NCBI GenBank assembly: GCA_963741995.1
Contig: CAVUKI010000011.1
Location: 62,001 to 126,000 of the forward strand
Origin: Bog-473 sp963741995
GTDB taxonomy: Bacteria; Actinomycetota; Acidimicrobiia; Acidimicrobiales; RAAP-2
DNA: 64,000 nt
Direction of reading: 5' to 3'
Shown: one piece after another, positions 51,285 to 60,482 of the stretch
How the letters are laid out: the number at the start of each line of letters is the position of its first letter
How positions within the stretch are numbered: the stretch's first letter is position 1
The notes under the pieces: model-generated
The model's database searches: none
The model's input: only the letters and a program-made list of their open reading frames with translations
Told to the model about the DNA's origin: nothing
Made by a program: the position numbers and the translations under genes

Positions 51285-52448
51285 ATGACGAACGCTTCGA
51301 TGGTCATGCCGACCAGGCGTGTCGAGATGTGGTACTCCGGAACAGTGCCGCAGCAGCGGGTGACGGTGATCTTTCGCGTCATCCTGGCCATCCCGCAGTT
51401 CATCGTCTTGCTGTTCCTCTTCATCGCGGGTTTCTTCGTCTTGGTCATCGGATGGTTCGCCGCGCTGTTCACGGGACGTCTCCCGGAGTGGGCGCACTCG
51501 TACCTGGGTGGGGTGATCCGCTGGGAAATCCGCGTGAACGCGTACATGTTCCTGCTGACCGACCACTACCCGCCCTTTTCGCTCGAGGACGTGGAGTACC
51601 CGGTGCGCACCATCCTGCCCGGTCGAGGTCCGTTGAACCGGGTCTCCGTGCTCTTCCGCATCTTCTTGTCCATCCCGGCGAGCGTCTTCTCCCAGATCGT
51701 CCTCAACGGGCTCACGGCCCCATTGCTCTTCGTCATGTGGATCGTGGTCATCGTCACGGGCAGCATGCCGCCAGCGCTCTATGACGCCTACGCCGCGTTT
51801 CTGCGCTACCAGGCCCGCTTCCACTCGTGGTTCACCATGATCACGTCGGAGTACACGTGGGGGATGCTGGGCGACTTCGTCCCACCACCTCCGGCGGCAG
51901 CACCGCCGCCCATCGGCGCGGTGTCGGGTACTGCCCAGACCGCGCCGCCTCCGCCGCCCCCACCACCGCCGGTTCCCCAGGCCCAGCCTCCGGCGCCCGA
52001 GGCCCGGCCTCCGGTGCAGCCGTACTCGTACCCGCAGACAGGCCAGCAGGTGCCGACGCCGACGCCGCCGCCGGACGCCGGTGCCGCACCCACGCCGCCC
52101 GGATGGCCGCCGCCGCAGCCGGCGCCCCCGACCGGCGCACCCAGCTACCCCGGCACTCCCGGAGCTGCCGTCCCTCCCGGCGCCATGCCCGCGCCGTCGG
52201 CGTGGGAGCGCACGTCGACCCCCCCATCGGTGGACCCACTGCCCTCCTGGGGAATCCTCATCCTGCAGGGCGCGGCCCGGTCCTGGATGATCTTCGCCAT
52301 TGTCTGGGGCTCGATCGTCTTCATCGGGGAGAACGTCTTCCGGGGCCACGGCCACCACAACCGCACGGCGAACGGCCTCGTCATCACGGTCCCGGCGGAC
52401 ACGTCCGGCCTCAGCCACCTGGTGGTCCACACGCCGACCGACCCCTGA
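51285..52448 (+). CDS. DUF4389 membrane protein with proline-rich linker
   Basis: A 387-residue protein. Four membrane helices in two similar halves come first (RVTVIFRVILAIPQFIVLLF... and RVSVLFRIFLSIPASVFSQIV, with repeating YPP-F). A cytosolic proline/alanine-rich linker of about 150 residues (APPPPPPPPPVPQ, PTPPPDAG) and a final helix with a His-rich end (GHGHHNR) follow. The duplicated R-P/S-V-x-F-R-I-x-L-x-I-P motif defines DUF4389; function unknown. Stand-alone gene. Confidence 0.87.
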   Translation: MTNASMVMPTRRVEMWYSGTVPQQRVTVIFRVILAIPQFIVLLFLFIAGFFVLVIGWFAALFTGRLPEWAHSYLGGVIRWEIRVNAYMFLLTDHYPPFSLEDVEYPVRTILPGRGPLNRVSVLFRIFLSIPASVFSQIVLNGLTAPLLFVMWIVVIVTGSMPPALYDAYAAFLRYQARFHSWFTMITSEYTWGMLGDFVPPPPAAAPPPIGAVSGTAQTAPPPPPPPPPVPQAQPPAPEARPPVQPYSYPQTGQQVPTPTPPPDAGAAPTPPGWPPPQPAPPTGAPSYPGTPGAAVPPGAMPAPSAWERTSTPPSVDPLPSWGILILQGAARSWMIFAIVWGSIVFIGENVFRGHGHHNRTANGLVITVPADTSGLSHLVVHTPTDP

Positions 52449-52493
52449 GGGCCGGCCGCTGACGCCGGCGCCTCTCGAAGCGCCCACGGCGCA

Positions 52494-53291
52494 GTGACCG
52501 CCTTCGAGCAGCTCGTGGCCGAGGGTGGGGCCGCTGCCGTCGAGGGTTGGGATTTCTCGTGGTTCGAGGGAAGGGCCACCGAGGAGCGCCCGCCCTGGGG
52601 CTACGCGCGTCTGATGGTGGAGCGCATGGCCCGTGTCGCGGCGGCGCTCGACATCGAGACGGGAGGCGGGGAGGTGCTCGCCACGGTGGCGCGGCCGCCC
52701 GCGCTCCTGGTGGCCACCGAGGGATGGCGACCCAACATCGCGCTGGCTCGAACGCGCCTGCGCCCGCTCGGCGGCCGCGTGGTTGCCGCGGCCGACGCGC
52801 CCACACTGCCGTTCACCGATGGCTCGTTCGACCTCGTGGTGAGCCGCCACCCCGTCGTGGTCCTGTGGCGGGAGGTCGCCCGGGTGCTGCGACCGGCCGG
52901 GACGTACCTGTCACAGCAGATCGGGCCGGGCACGAACCGCGAGCTGACCGACTTCCTGATGGGCCCCCGGCCGGTCAACGAGAGCCGCAGCGCGGCGAGC
53001 GTCCGAGCCGGTGCAGAGGCGGCGGGACTCGAGGTCGTCGATCTGCGGGAATGCGGCCTGCGGGTGGAGTTCTTCGACATCGGCGCCGTGGTGCACTTCC
53101 TGCGCAAGGTGCCTTGGACGGTCCCGGACTTCACGCCCGCGGCCTACGACACCGAGCTGCGTCGCCTCCACCAGCAGATACAGCGGGACGGCTCCTTCAC
53201 GTCCACGGCCCGACGGCTCCTCGTCGAGGCGCGCCGCCCGGCGTCAAGCCGTGCCGGCGGATCCCCGTACCGGGGTGGCCTTCCCGCGTAG
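52494..53291 (+). CDS. Class I SAM-dependent methyltransferase
   Basis: A 265-residue methyltransferase-like protein. The typical first glycine motif is degenerate (GGGEVLATVARPPALLVATEGW). AAADAPTLPFTDGSFDLVVSRHPVV (motifs II-III) and LRPAGTYLSQQIGPG are clear. The GTG start at 52494 is in frame with VTAFEQLV. The degenerate motif I suggests a weak or altered cofactor site. Followed after 10 bases by the DUF2510/RDD gene. Confidence 0.78.
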   Translation: MTAFEQLVAEGGAAAVEGWDFSWFEGRATEERPPWGYARLMVERMARVAAALDIETGGGEVLATVARPPALLVATEGWRPNIALARTRLRPLGGRVVAAADAPTLPFTDGSFDLVVSRHPVVVLWREVARVLRPAGTYLSQQIGPGTNRELTDFLMGPRPVNESRSAASVRAGAEAAGLEVVDLRECGLRVEFFDIGAVVHFLRKVPWTVPDFTPAAYDTELRRLHQQIQRDGSFTSTARRLLVEARRPASSRAGGSPYRGGLPA

Positions 53292-53301
53292 GGTCGCTCC
53301 A

Positions 53302-54034
53302 GTGACCTGGCCACCAGCAGCAGGACCGCCTCCGCCTCCGCCTCCCCTTCGACCCTCCCTCCCGCGGCCGGGTTGGTACCCCGATCCCTCCGGACGGCCG
53401 ACCCAACGCTGGTGGGACGGGACGCGTTGGACGGAGCACCTCGGCATGCCGCCACCCCAGGCGCACCTTCGGCCGCACGTGATGATGGCCTCGGGGTCGG
53501 CCGAGCTGGCCGGCTGGTGGCGTCGATTCGGCGGCTACGTCCTGGACGCCATCATCGTCGGCGTCCCGAGCTTCGTCCTCGGGTTCCTGATCGGCGTGAC
53601 CCAGCGGGGCCACACGATCCCGGGCACGACGGGCGGCCACCTCGACGTCACAGCCCAGGTGGCCATCGTGGTCACCACACTGCCTCATCACGCTCGGCTA
53701 TCCGTACCTCCTGCTCCGTCACAACGGCCAGACGGTCGGCATGATGGCGGTCGGCGCACGTGCGGTCGATCGCGCCTCGGGCGCCAGGCTGACTTCGGCG
53801 CAGGCGGCGCGTCGTGTCGTGGCCTTCTTCGTGCTGGTGGAGCTGTGGGAGCAGATCTCGGCGATCATCGGGTTCAGTCACGTGTACGGACCGGTGCCCG
53901 AAGGGGAGACGTTCTTCCGCCTGCTGGCCTTCGCCGCGCTGGCGACCACGGCGCTGTGGCCCCTGGGCAACCCGGCGAACCAGACCTTGCAGGACAAGGC
54001 GGCCGGCACCGTGGTCGTCCGGACCCAGTCCTGA
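53302..54034 (+). CDS. DUF2510-RDD membrane protein, frameshifted
   Basis: Reconstructed 243 residues. The Pro-rich N-terminus leads to a DUF2510 module (PGWYPDPSGRPTQRWWDGTRWTEHLG) and an RDD-type membrane region (AGWWRRFGGYVLDAIIVGVP). One extra base near 53683 shifts the frame; the next frame resumes LITLGYPYLLLRHNGQTVGM and continues to the end. RDD proteins are small multi-pass membrane proteins, some with Na+/H+ antiport activity. GTG start at 53302. Confidence 0.82.
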
Positions 54035-54061
54035 GTCCTGAGTCCTGAGCCTGAGTCCTGA
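54027..54061. repeat. 7-bp tandem repeat AGTCCTG at the gene end
   Basis: AGTCCTG occurs three times in tandem, then once short by one base (AGCCTG), then once more, spanning the RDD stop codon. A microsatellite of five units; in the non-coding side it has no obvious role. Confidence 0.75.
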
Positions 54062-54072
54062 CGGCCAGGGCC

Positions 54073-55462
54073 TCAGCTGGCCTGGCTGACCGAGCTCATG
54101 TTGTAGTCGGGGATGCGGAGCGGCGGCATGATCGTCCGGTTCAGGTACTCGCCGAACTCGCGTCCGAGCGAGCGGACTGGGGTGCCGACCTCGGTGGCCC
54201 GGGTCAGCAGGTCCACCGGGCTCTCGTTGAAGCGGAAGTTGTTCGCGGCTCCCACCACGGCACCGTTCTCGACGACGTAGACGCCGTCGCGGGTGAGGCC
54301 CGTGGTCAGGAGCGTGGCCGGGTCGACCTCCCTGATGTACCAGAGACAGGTGAGGAGCAGCCCCCGCTCGGTGCGGGCCACCATGTCGTCGAGTGACCCC
54401 CCGTCGAGGTCGCCGCAACGCAACACCAGGTTGTCGATGTACGGCGCCATCTCGAGGCCGGACCGCGCCGCCCCGGCGCGGTGGTAGCGCAGCCGGTGCA
54501 GCACCCCTTCACGCAACCACTCCGTGCGTGCGCTGGGGAGGCCGTTGTCGAAGACCGAGACCTCCGAGCTGCTCGCCTCCGTCGCCACGAACGGCGTGCA
54601 CGCGATGCCCGGCTCGAACGGGTCGCTGGAGAGCGAGAACGGCAGCGTCGTGATCGTCTCGCCCACGCGTGTCCCGCCGCCCTCCCTGGAGAAGACCGTG
54701 CGGCCGTCCTCGGCGTCCTGGCCGCCCAGTGCGTCGAAGGCCAGCGTGGCCATCATGTCGCTCACGGCCGACGGCGGCATGATCACCTCGTAGCGACCGG
54801 CTTCCAGCGCGACCTGCGTCGTCGCCCAGTCGAGCCGGCGCCGAAATTTCCTGTTCCATCTGCTCGAGTGAGGGCGCAATGGTGGGCTCGGCGACCCAGG
54901 CCGAGCCGCTCCCGTCGGCCGTGCGCCCGACCAGGCTCACCGCGCCGGTCGGCTGCGCGTGGGAGAGGCGCAGCCCGGTGGAGCTGCCGAGATACAGCGT
55001 GGCCACATCCTGCTCCGCGAAGCCCGCCAGGACTGCGTCGCGGGAGCGGGCCCGCCCGAAGGCCCCCGACAGCGCGGACAACACGCCTTCGAGCGCACCG
55101 GGGTCCGTCTCCTCGGGGTCGAGCCCGAACGCGCGCGCCGGGCGGGCCTCCGCCGGTTCCACCAGTGCAAAGGCGTCCGCGGCTGCAGGCGCCTCCCGTG
55201 CGTCGGCCAGTGCGGCCGCCGCCATCTCCGCCACGCCGTCTGCGCCGACCTCGCCGCTGCGCCGGGCGGAACCGAAGGCCCCGCCCGACAGCGCGATGAC
55301 ACTGACCGAGCGCCCCCGCTGCACGCCGTTGGTCGTCGTCGTGTTCAACGCGAAGCGGACGTCGACGTGGCTGCTCTCCTCGACCAGCACCATGCAGCCG
55401 TCCGCCGCGAGCGTGTCCGCCGAAGCCAGGCCGCGCTCCACGAGCTCCTGGGCGGGTATCAC
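54073..55462 (-). CDS. TldE/PmbA-like metallopeptidase partner, frameshifted
   Basis: Reconstructed 462 residues. The first frame begins MIPAQELVERGLASADTLAA and reads to IAPSLEQMEQEIS. One base is in excess near 54845, and the next frame continues RRLDWATTQVALEAGRYEVI and ends in YNMSSVSQAS. TldE (PmbA) pairs with TldD to form a proteolytic complex that matures peptides and controls toxins such as CcdB or microcins. TldE itself lacks the metal motif. The TldD gene lies 22 bases upstream on the same strand. Confidence 0.85.
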
Positions 55463-55484
55463 ACCGCGCCTTCCCGTCGCACGC

Positions 55485-56978
55485 TCAGCGTCCCGACTCC
55501 TCGCGCGTGTTCAGCACCCGGACCCCGCGCACGAGGACCGACGGGCAACCGTGCGAGACCGGGGCCACCTGGCCCGGCTGGCCCTTGCCGCAGTTGAAGG
55601 CGCCGCCGAGGACCCAGGTGGATGCGCCACCCACGGCCTCCATGGCGCCCCAGAAGTCGGTCGTGGTGGCTTGATACGCGACGTCCTTCAGCTGTCCGGC
55701 CAGCCGCCCGCTCTCGATCCGGTAGAAGCGCTGCCCGGTGAACTGGAAGTTGTACCGCTGCATGTCGATCGACCAGCTCTTGTCGCCCACGACGTAGACG
55801 CCGCGGTCGACGCCGGCGATCAGGTCCTCCGTGCGCGGGCCGTCCGGCCCCGAGTGCGCCAGCGACACGTTGGCCATGCGCTGTATGGGCACGTGCATCG
55901 GCGAGTCGGCGAAGGCGCAGCCGTTGGAGCGCTCGAATCCCATGGCGGCGGCAATGGAGCGGTCGAGCTGGTAGCCGACCAGTGTCCCCTCGCGGATCAG
56001 GTCGAAGGACTGGCCCTCGACGCCCTCGTCGTCGATGCCCACGGTGGCCAGGCCGTGCTCCACCGTGCGGTCGCCCGTCACGTGCATGACGGGGGAGCCG
56101 TAGGCCAGCGAGCCGAGCTTGTCGAAGGTGGCGAAGGAGGTGCCGGCGTACGCCGCCTCGTAGCCGACGGCCCGGTCGAGCTCGGTGGCGTGCCCGATCG
56201 ACTCGTGGATCGTGAGCCACAGGTTCGACGGGTCGACCACGAGGTCGTACGTCCCCGCCTCCACGGTGGGGGCCCGCAACTTCTCGGCCAGGAGCTCGGG
56301 CAGCTCGGCCAGTTCGGCGTCCCAGTGCCAGGCGCCGGCGGAGGGAGAACCGGTCAGGAACTCCCAGCCCCGGCCGACCGGTGGCGCCAGCGTGCGCATG
56401 GTCTCAAAACCGTTGTCCGACAGTGCCAGCGCCTCGAGCTGCGCCTGCAGGCGGACGCGGTGCTGCGTGGCCCGGGTCCCGTTGAGGTCGGCCAGATAGG
56501 TCTGTTCGGAGACGGCGAGCAACGACGCCGACGTGTGCGAGACCGCGTCGTGCGCTTCGAGGCGCCTGCTCCACTCGGCCAGCAGCGCGACCTTGTCGGC
56601 CAGCGGCACGGTGGACGGATCGATCTCGAAGGCGCTCGACCACGTGACGTCGCCGTGCGACGGCTCGGGCGCCAACTCGACGCGCCCGCCACCCGCTCTC
56701 CCCGTGATCTTCGCCATTTCCCGGGCCCGGTGGACCAGGTTGGCCGCCTCATCCGGCCGGACGTCGACCGTGGCGGCGAAGCCCACCGCGCCGTCGACCA
56801 CGACGCGCACCCCCATGCCGAAATTCGTGTCGTCAGCCGTCGTCTCGGGATAGGCGTCGTGCAGACGGACCGTCTGGCTCCGGATGCGCTCGACCCGGAG
56901 CTCGGCCGCCCGGCAGCCGGCAGCCGCAGCGAGGGCGGCGTCCGCCAGCGCGGCGAGGTCGTCGGCCGGGAGCGGCAT
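55485..56978 (-). CDS. tldD: TldD-family metalloprotease
   Basis: A 497-residue protease. The metal-binding HExxxH is HESIGH at about residues 257-262 in LTIHESIGHATELDRAVG. The remaining domains match TldD: VEAGTYDLVVDPSNLWLTIHE, FDKLGSLAYGSPVMHV and TTTDFWGAMEAVGG. TldD supplies the active site of the TldD/TldE complex. Its ATG at 56978 overlaps the stop of the Gfo/Idh gene, and the TldE gene follows after 22 bases, so the three form one operon. Confidence 0.92.
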   Translation of the reverse strand: MPLPADDLAALADAALAAAAGCRAAELRVERIRSQTVRLHDAYPETTADDTNFGMGVRVVVDGAVGFAATVDVRPDEAANLVHRAREMAKITGRAGGGRVELAPEPSHGDVTWSSAFEIDPSTVPLADKVALLAEWSRRLEAHDAVSHTSASLLAVSEQTYLADLNGTRATQHRVRLQAQLEALALSDNGFETMRTLAPPVGRGWEFLTGSPSAGAWHWDAELAELPELLAEKLRAPTVEAGTYDLVVDPSNLWLTIHESIGHATELDRAVGYEAAYAGTSFATFDKLGSLAYGSPVMHVTGDRTVEHGLATVGIDDEGVEGQSFDLIREGTLVGYQLDRSIAAAMGFERSNGCAFADSPMHVPIQRMANVSLAHSGPDGPRTEDLIAGVDRGVYVVGDKSWSIDMQRYNFQFTGQRFYRIESGRLAGQLKDVAYQATTTDFWGAMEAVGGASTWVLGGAFNCGKGQPGQVAPVSHGCPSVLVRGVRVLNTREESGR

Positions 56979-57966
56979 CAGCCGACCGGGGTCGGCTGGC
57001 GCACGGGGAGCCCGGCCGCAGCGTAGATGGCGTCGATGAGCTCCATGGTACGGATGGCGTCGGCCGCCGTCGTGGGGAACGACGCCCCCTCCTCGGTCGC
57101 CGCCACGAACGCCTCGAGCTGGAAGTCGTAGCTCGCCTTGCGGCTGAAACGCTCCTTGCGGGTCCCGAGCGACGTCGTCACCTTCATCCGGTGGAAGTGT
57201 TGGGGGGCGAAGGGATTGAGGACGGAGATCTTGCCGTTGTCGCCGGTGATCTCCGCGTGGAGTCGCAGCACCGAGGACGAGAACATGGAGCAGCCGATGT
57301 GCGCGCTCCCGCCGTCGGGCAACGAGAAGTGTGCGTCCATGGCGCGGTCGACGCCGGGGGAGGAGAGCTTTGCCTCGGCGCTGATGACCCGCGGCCCGGG
57401 GGCCAGCAGGCGAAGCAGGCTGACCGGATAGCAGCCCATGTCCATGGTGGCGCCACCGGCCAGGGCGAGCTGATAGCGGATGTCGCCCCTCCGCCACAGC
57501 GGGGCCGAGAAGGACACGTCGACCCTGCTGATGTTGCCCAGCTCGCCGGAGCGGATGATCTCCACCAGACGCTTCGTCAGCGGGTGGTACTGGTAGTGGA
57601 ACGCCTCCATGACGACGACACCCGGATTGCCGTTCGCCGCCTCGGCCACGGCCCGGGCCTCGTCGGCGTTGGCCGTGAACGGCTTCTCGCACAGCACGTG
57701 CTTGCCGGCCTTGAGGGCGGCGATCGTCCAGTATCCGTGCAGGCCGTTGGGGAGGGGGTTGTAGACGGCGTCGATCTCGGGATCCTCCACCAGCGCCGCA
57801 TAGCTGTCGAGGACACGTGGAATGCCCTGCTTGTGGGCGAATTCCGCGGCGCGCTCGGGTCGCGCGCCGCCACCGCGGTGACGACAGCGCCACCCGTCCT
57901 CCGGGCCGGCTTGATCAACGCCAGGGGGGCGATGCGGGCTGCTCCCAGGATGCCGATTCTCAGCAC
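56978..57966 (-). CDS. Gfo/Idh/MocA-family oxidoreductase, frameshifted
   Basis: Reconstructed 329 residues. The first frame reads MLRIGILGAARIAPLALIKP, continuing to VVTAVAARDP (the NAD-binding GxGxxA type). One base is missing near 57856, and the next frame continues RAAEFAHKQGIPRVLDSYAA then DAVYNPLPNGLHGYWT and KHVLCEKPFT, with the catalytic Lys of the EKP motif. It would oxidise or isomerise a sugar or polyol-like substrate. Its stop overlaps the TldD start, a functional tie that is unexplained. Confidence 0.87.
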
Positions 57967-58079
57967 GCGGCGGTCACCGGGGATTGGCGGCCTGGTGACA
58001 GTGAGATGGGCCCGCGTGTGACGTTTCCCCAGTAGGGGACGGAGGGGTCGCCGCCGGGGACGGTGCGGCCGGACACTGC

Positions 58080-58695
58080 ATGAGCACGGACGCTAACGCA
58101 CCTGGGGGCCGGCCGACCATGGGTGACCTCCGGGGCCTCGACGGCATCCGGGCCCTGTCGGTCCTGGCGATCATCGCGTTCCACACCGGCCTCAACTCGG
58201 TGCCGGGTGGCCTCTACGGCGTCGACCGGCGCTGTTCCTCCTCATCGCGGTCATCGGCATCGTGACCTATTTCTCGTCGTCGACGCAGCCGTCGCCGCTG
58301 CTGCACACCTCGTCCCTTCTCGTCGGTCCGTCTCCTGTCCACGACGACCCGGCCTGGACGCGCCGCCGTCGTTTGCACGTCCTGTTCGCGGTGGCCTGCC
58401 TCGGCTCGCTGGCCTCCATCGGCCAGTCCGGCTTCGACGGCTACCTGGCCGCTCGCTTCCGCCAGGCCGTCGCCCGCCCGACCACGCGTTCTCGCCGAGC
58501 GTCGACCAGATCAACGTGCGCTGCACGGATGGCGTGCACTTCACGCGCTCGGGTGGGGTCTCCGTCGCACCGCGGCTGGCGCCGGAGCTGGCGGCACTGG
58601 GTCAGGAGCATGCCGCGGCGTCACCGGGTGGCGAAGGGCCGGGTCCTCTGCCACCATCGACCCCGTCATGGTTCACGAACCTGCCCTGCCGGTAG
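58080..58695 (+). pseudogene. Remnant of an acyltransferase-3/SGNH protein with two internal deletions
   Basis: Three fragments lie in three reading frames. The first is MSTDANAPGGRPTMGDLRGLDGIRALSVLAI, ending GGLYGVD, the start of an OafA/YrhL-type O-acyltransferase. The second is LFLLIAVIGIVTYFSSSTQ through FDGYLAARFRQAVAR, from further inside the protein. The third is DHAFSPSVDQINVRCTDGVHF followed by TRSGG, the SGNH catalytic Asp-x-x-His end. A complete gene would be about 600-700 codons; here only about 190 remain, with joins near 58228 and 58480. It overlaps the start of the GNAT gene. Confidence 0.72.
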
Positions 58696-59288
58696 TCCGG
58701 CGTGCCACGTCCGACGATGTCACCGCCATGGCGGCCCAAATGGCGCGGACCTTCTTCGACGACCCGGTCACGTCCCATATCTTCCGGAACGAGGCCCGCC
58801 GCGATGCCGGCCTCCGGGCCTATTTCCGCACCCAGATGAAGGCCGACTACCTCCCCTTCGGTGGTTGCTATACGGCCGAGGGCTACGCCGGCTCGGCCAT
58901 CTGGGCCCCCGCCGGGAAACCGTTGCACACCGGACTCGGCGGGATCCTGACCATGCTGCCGGTTCTGCCCTACGTGGCCGCAAACCTGAGGACCACCCTG
59001 CGCCTGTTGGCCCTCGTCGAGAGCAAGCATCCCCACGAGCCGCACTGGTATCTCGCCAGCCTGGGAACCGCCGTGGAGCAGCAGGGAAAGGGTGTGGGCG
59101 CCGCCCTGATGCGTCCCGTCCTCGAGCATTGCGATGCGGACGGCATCCCCTGCTACCTGGAATCGTCCAAAGAGCGGAATCTGCCTTTCTACCGCCGTCA
59201 CGGGTTCGAGGTCGTGGAGGAGGTGCCCCTCCCGGACGACGGGCCGACGCTCTGGACCATGTGGCGGGAGCCCAAACCGCCGGCTTGA
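58668..59288 (+). CDS. GNAT-family N-acetyltransferase
   Basis: A 206-residue acetyltransferase. The acetyl-CoA motif A reads SLGTAVEQQGKGVGAALMRPV, preceded by the beta-4 strand HWYLAS and followed by CYLESSKERNLPFYRRHGFEVVEE. The substrate (amine) is unknown. ATG at 58668, just inside the preceding remnant. The stop falls within a 20-base tandem duplication. Confidence 0.87.
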   Translation: MVHEPALPVVRRATSDDVTAMAAQMARTFFDDPVTSHIFRNEARRDAGLRAYFRTQMKADYLPFGGCYTAEGYAGSAIWAPAGKPLHTGLGGILTMLPVLPYVAANLRTTLRLLALVESKHPHEPHWYLASLGTAVEQQGKGVGAALMRPVLEHCDADGIPCYLESSKERNLPFYRRHGFEVVEEVPLPDDGPTLWTMWREPKPPA

Positions 59289-59311
59289 GGGCCAAACCGC
59301 CGGCCTGAGGG
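59272..59311. repeat. 20-bp tandem duplication spanning the GNAT stop codon
   Basis: CCAAACCGCCGGCTTGAGGG is followed at once by CCAAACCGCCGGCCTGAGGG, one mismatch in 20. The first copy holds the GNAT stop codon. A recent-looking tandem duplication. Confidence 0.8.
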
Positions 59312-59343
59312 AGGCCGCCACGGCTGTGCTGCGCCGGCCGTGT

Positions 59344-60252
59344 TCAGGTGGGGTGGATGCCCTCCGGCATGGAGAGCACGTCGTTGACGACCACCCCCAG
59401 GACGTCGATGACCGCCCGTGCCGGCGCCGACGGCAGCCCCCGCCGCCGCTGGGCGACGCCCACCCTCCGGCGGGGGAGCCCCGTGACCGGGAGCACCGGG
59501 AACCGCCCCCGCAGGTGGCCTGGGACCGCGGTGGCCGGGAGGATGGCCGGCCCGTACCCGTCGAAGGCCAGGGAGGCGATCAGGCGCACACCGTCGAGCT
59601 CCATGGCTGGCCGCAGCACGATGCGGGCCGGGACCGTGGCAACGTCGATCTCGGCCCGCAGCGCAGTGCCCGGTGCCGGCAACAGGAGCTCGAGCTCCGC
59701 CAGTCGCGCGAGGGGGATGGAGGATTCGTTGCCCAGAACGTGTCCCGGTGGCAGGACGGCCACCAGATCCTCGTCGAAGAGCTGCGCTGCCATGATCTCG
59801 TCGCCGCTCAAGGGGAACGTGACCACCGCCAGGTCGAGCTGGCCCGTGGCCAATTGCTGCTCGAGCTGGACGCTCGAGCCCTCGGCGATGTTCAGGTGGA
59901 CGTGGGGGTGGCGCACCCGGAGCAGGTCGAAGAGCTGGGGCACCAGCCAACGGCCCGTCGTCCCGATCATGCCGAGGCGCACCGTGCCGATGACCTCCTC
60001 GCGCAGCGCGGTGACGTCGGAAACCATGGCTTCGAGCTCGTTCATGACCTGGCGGGCCCGGGCGACCACGACCTCGCCCTCCTCCGTCAGACGGCCAGAG
60101 GCCCGATCGACCAGCTGTACGTCGAGCTCACGCTCCAGTCGGGCCACGTGCGCCGAGACGTTGGACTGCACCGTGCCGATGGAAGTGGCGGCGGCAGAGA
60201 AGCTCCCGGTGTCCGCGATGCCCAAAAGTGCTTGCAAGTGTTTGAGTTCCAT
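59344..60252 (-). CDS. LysR-family transcriptional regulator
   Basis: A 302-residue regulator. The N-terminal winged HTH reads ELKHLQALLGIADTGSFSAAA, then QSNVSAHVARLERELDVQLV. The effector domain begins TVRLGMIGTTGRWLVPQLFDLL, then GQLDLAVVTFPLSGDE. The ligand is unknown. ATG at 60252. It is divergent from the HAD-PlsC/MurT/GatD operon, so it could regulate it or only itself; the shared 230-base gap is AT-rich at its proximal end. Confidence 0.9.
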   Translation of the reverse strand: MELKHLQALLGIADTGSFSAAATSIGTVQSNVSAHVARLERELDVQLVDRASGRLTEEGEVVVARARQVMNELEAMVSDVTALREEVIGTVRLGMIGTTGRWLVPQLFDLLRVRHPHVHLNIAEGSSVQLEQQLATGQLDLAVVTFPLSGDEIMAAQLFDEDLVAVLPPGHVLGNESSIPLARLAELELLLPAPGTALRAEIDVATVPARIVLRPAMELDGVRLIASLAFDGYGPAILPATAVPGHLRGRFPVLPVTGLPRRRVGVAQRRRGLPSAPARAVIDVLGVVVNDVLSMPEGIHPT

Positions 60253-60289
60253 GGCCCGGCTCTCCTGGAAGTGCTTGCCAGAGTTGCGT

Positions 60290-60345
60290 TACTCCATCAC
60301 TATAACTGATATAAAGTATCTCCTAAAGCTGCTTGACTGATCGCC
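60290..60345. promoter_or_regulatory. AT-rich promoter region of the LysR gene
   Basis: The stretch around CACTATAACTGATATAAAGTATCTCC is markedly AT-rich against the surroundings and lies 40-90 bases upstream of the LysR ATG. A promoter and possibly a LysR T-N11-A site are expected here; no exact match is claimed. Confidence 0.4.
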
Positions 60346-60414
60346 GAGATCCCGGCAAAATAATCACCAGACCGCAGGTAATCGGAAGCCCCCCCTCTGA
60401 ACCTGATGAGTCTT

Positions 60415-60452
60415 GAGAAGGGATCGCCATCCCCCCCCGGCGATCCCTTCTC
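60415..60452. promoter_or_regulatory. Perfect 14-bp hairpin in the leader of the HAD-PlsC/MurT/GatD operon
   Basis: GAGAAGGGATCGCC (60415-60428) and GGCGATCCCTTCTC (60439-60452) are exact reverse complements around ATCCCCCCCC. The hairpin lies 31 bases before the GTG of the HAD-PlsC gene. No gene ends here on either strand, so it is not an ordinary 3' terminator. An attenuator, protein-binding site or RNA element in the 5' leader is more likely. Confidence 0.65.
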
Positions 60453-60482
60453 CTAATTCTCGGCCTGTTTCGGAGGTACCTC

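Noticed and set aside
14660..57870. Programmed ribosomal frameshifting as the cause of the many split genes
   Set aside because: The shift sites share no slippery heptamer, occur in unrelated families, and go in both directions.
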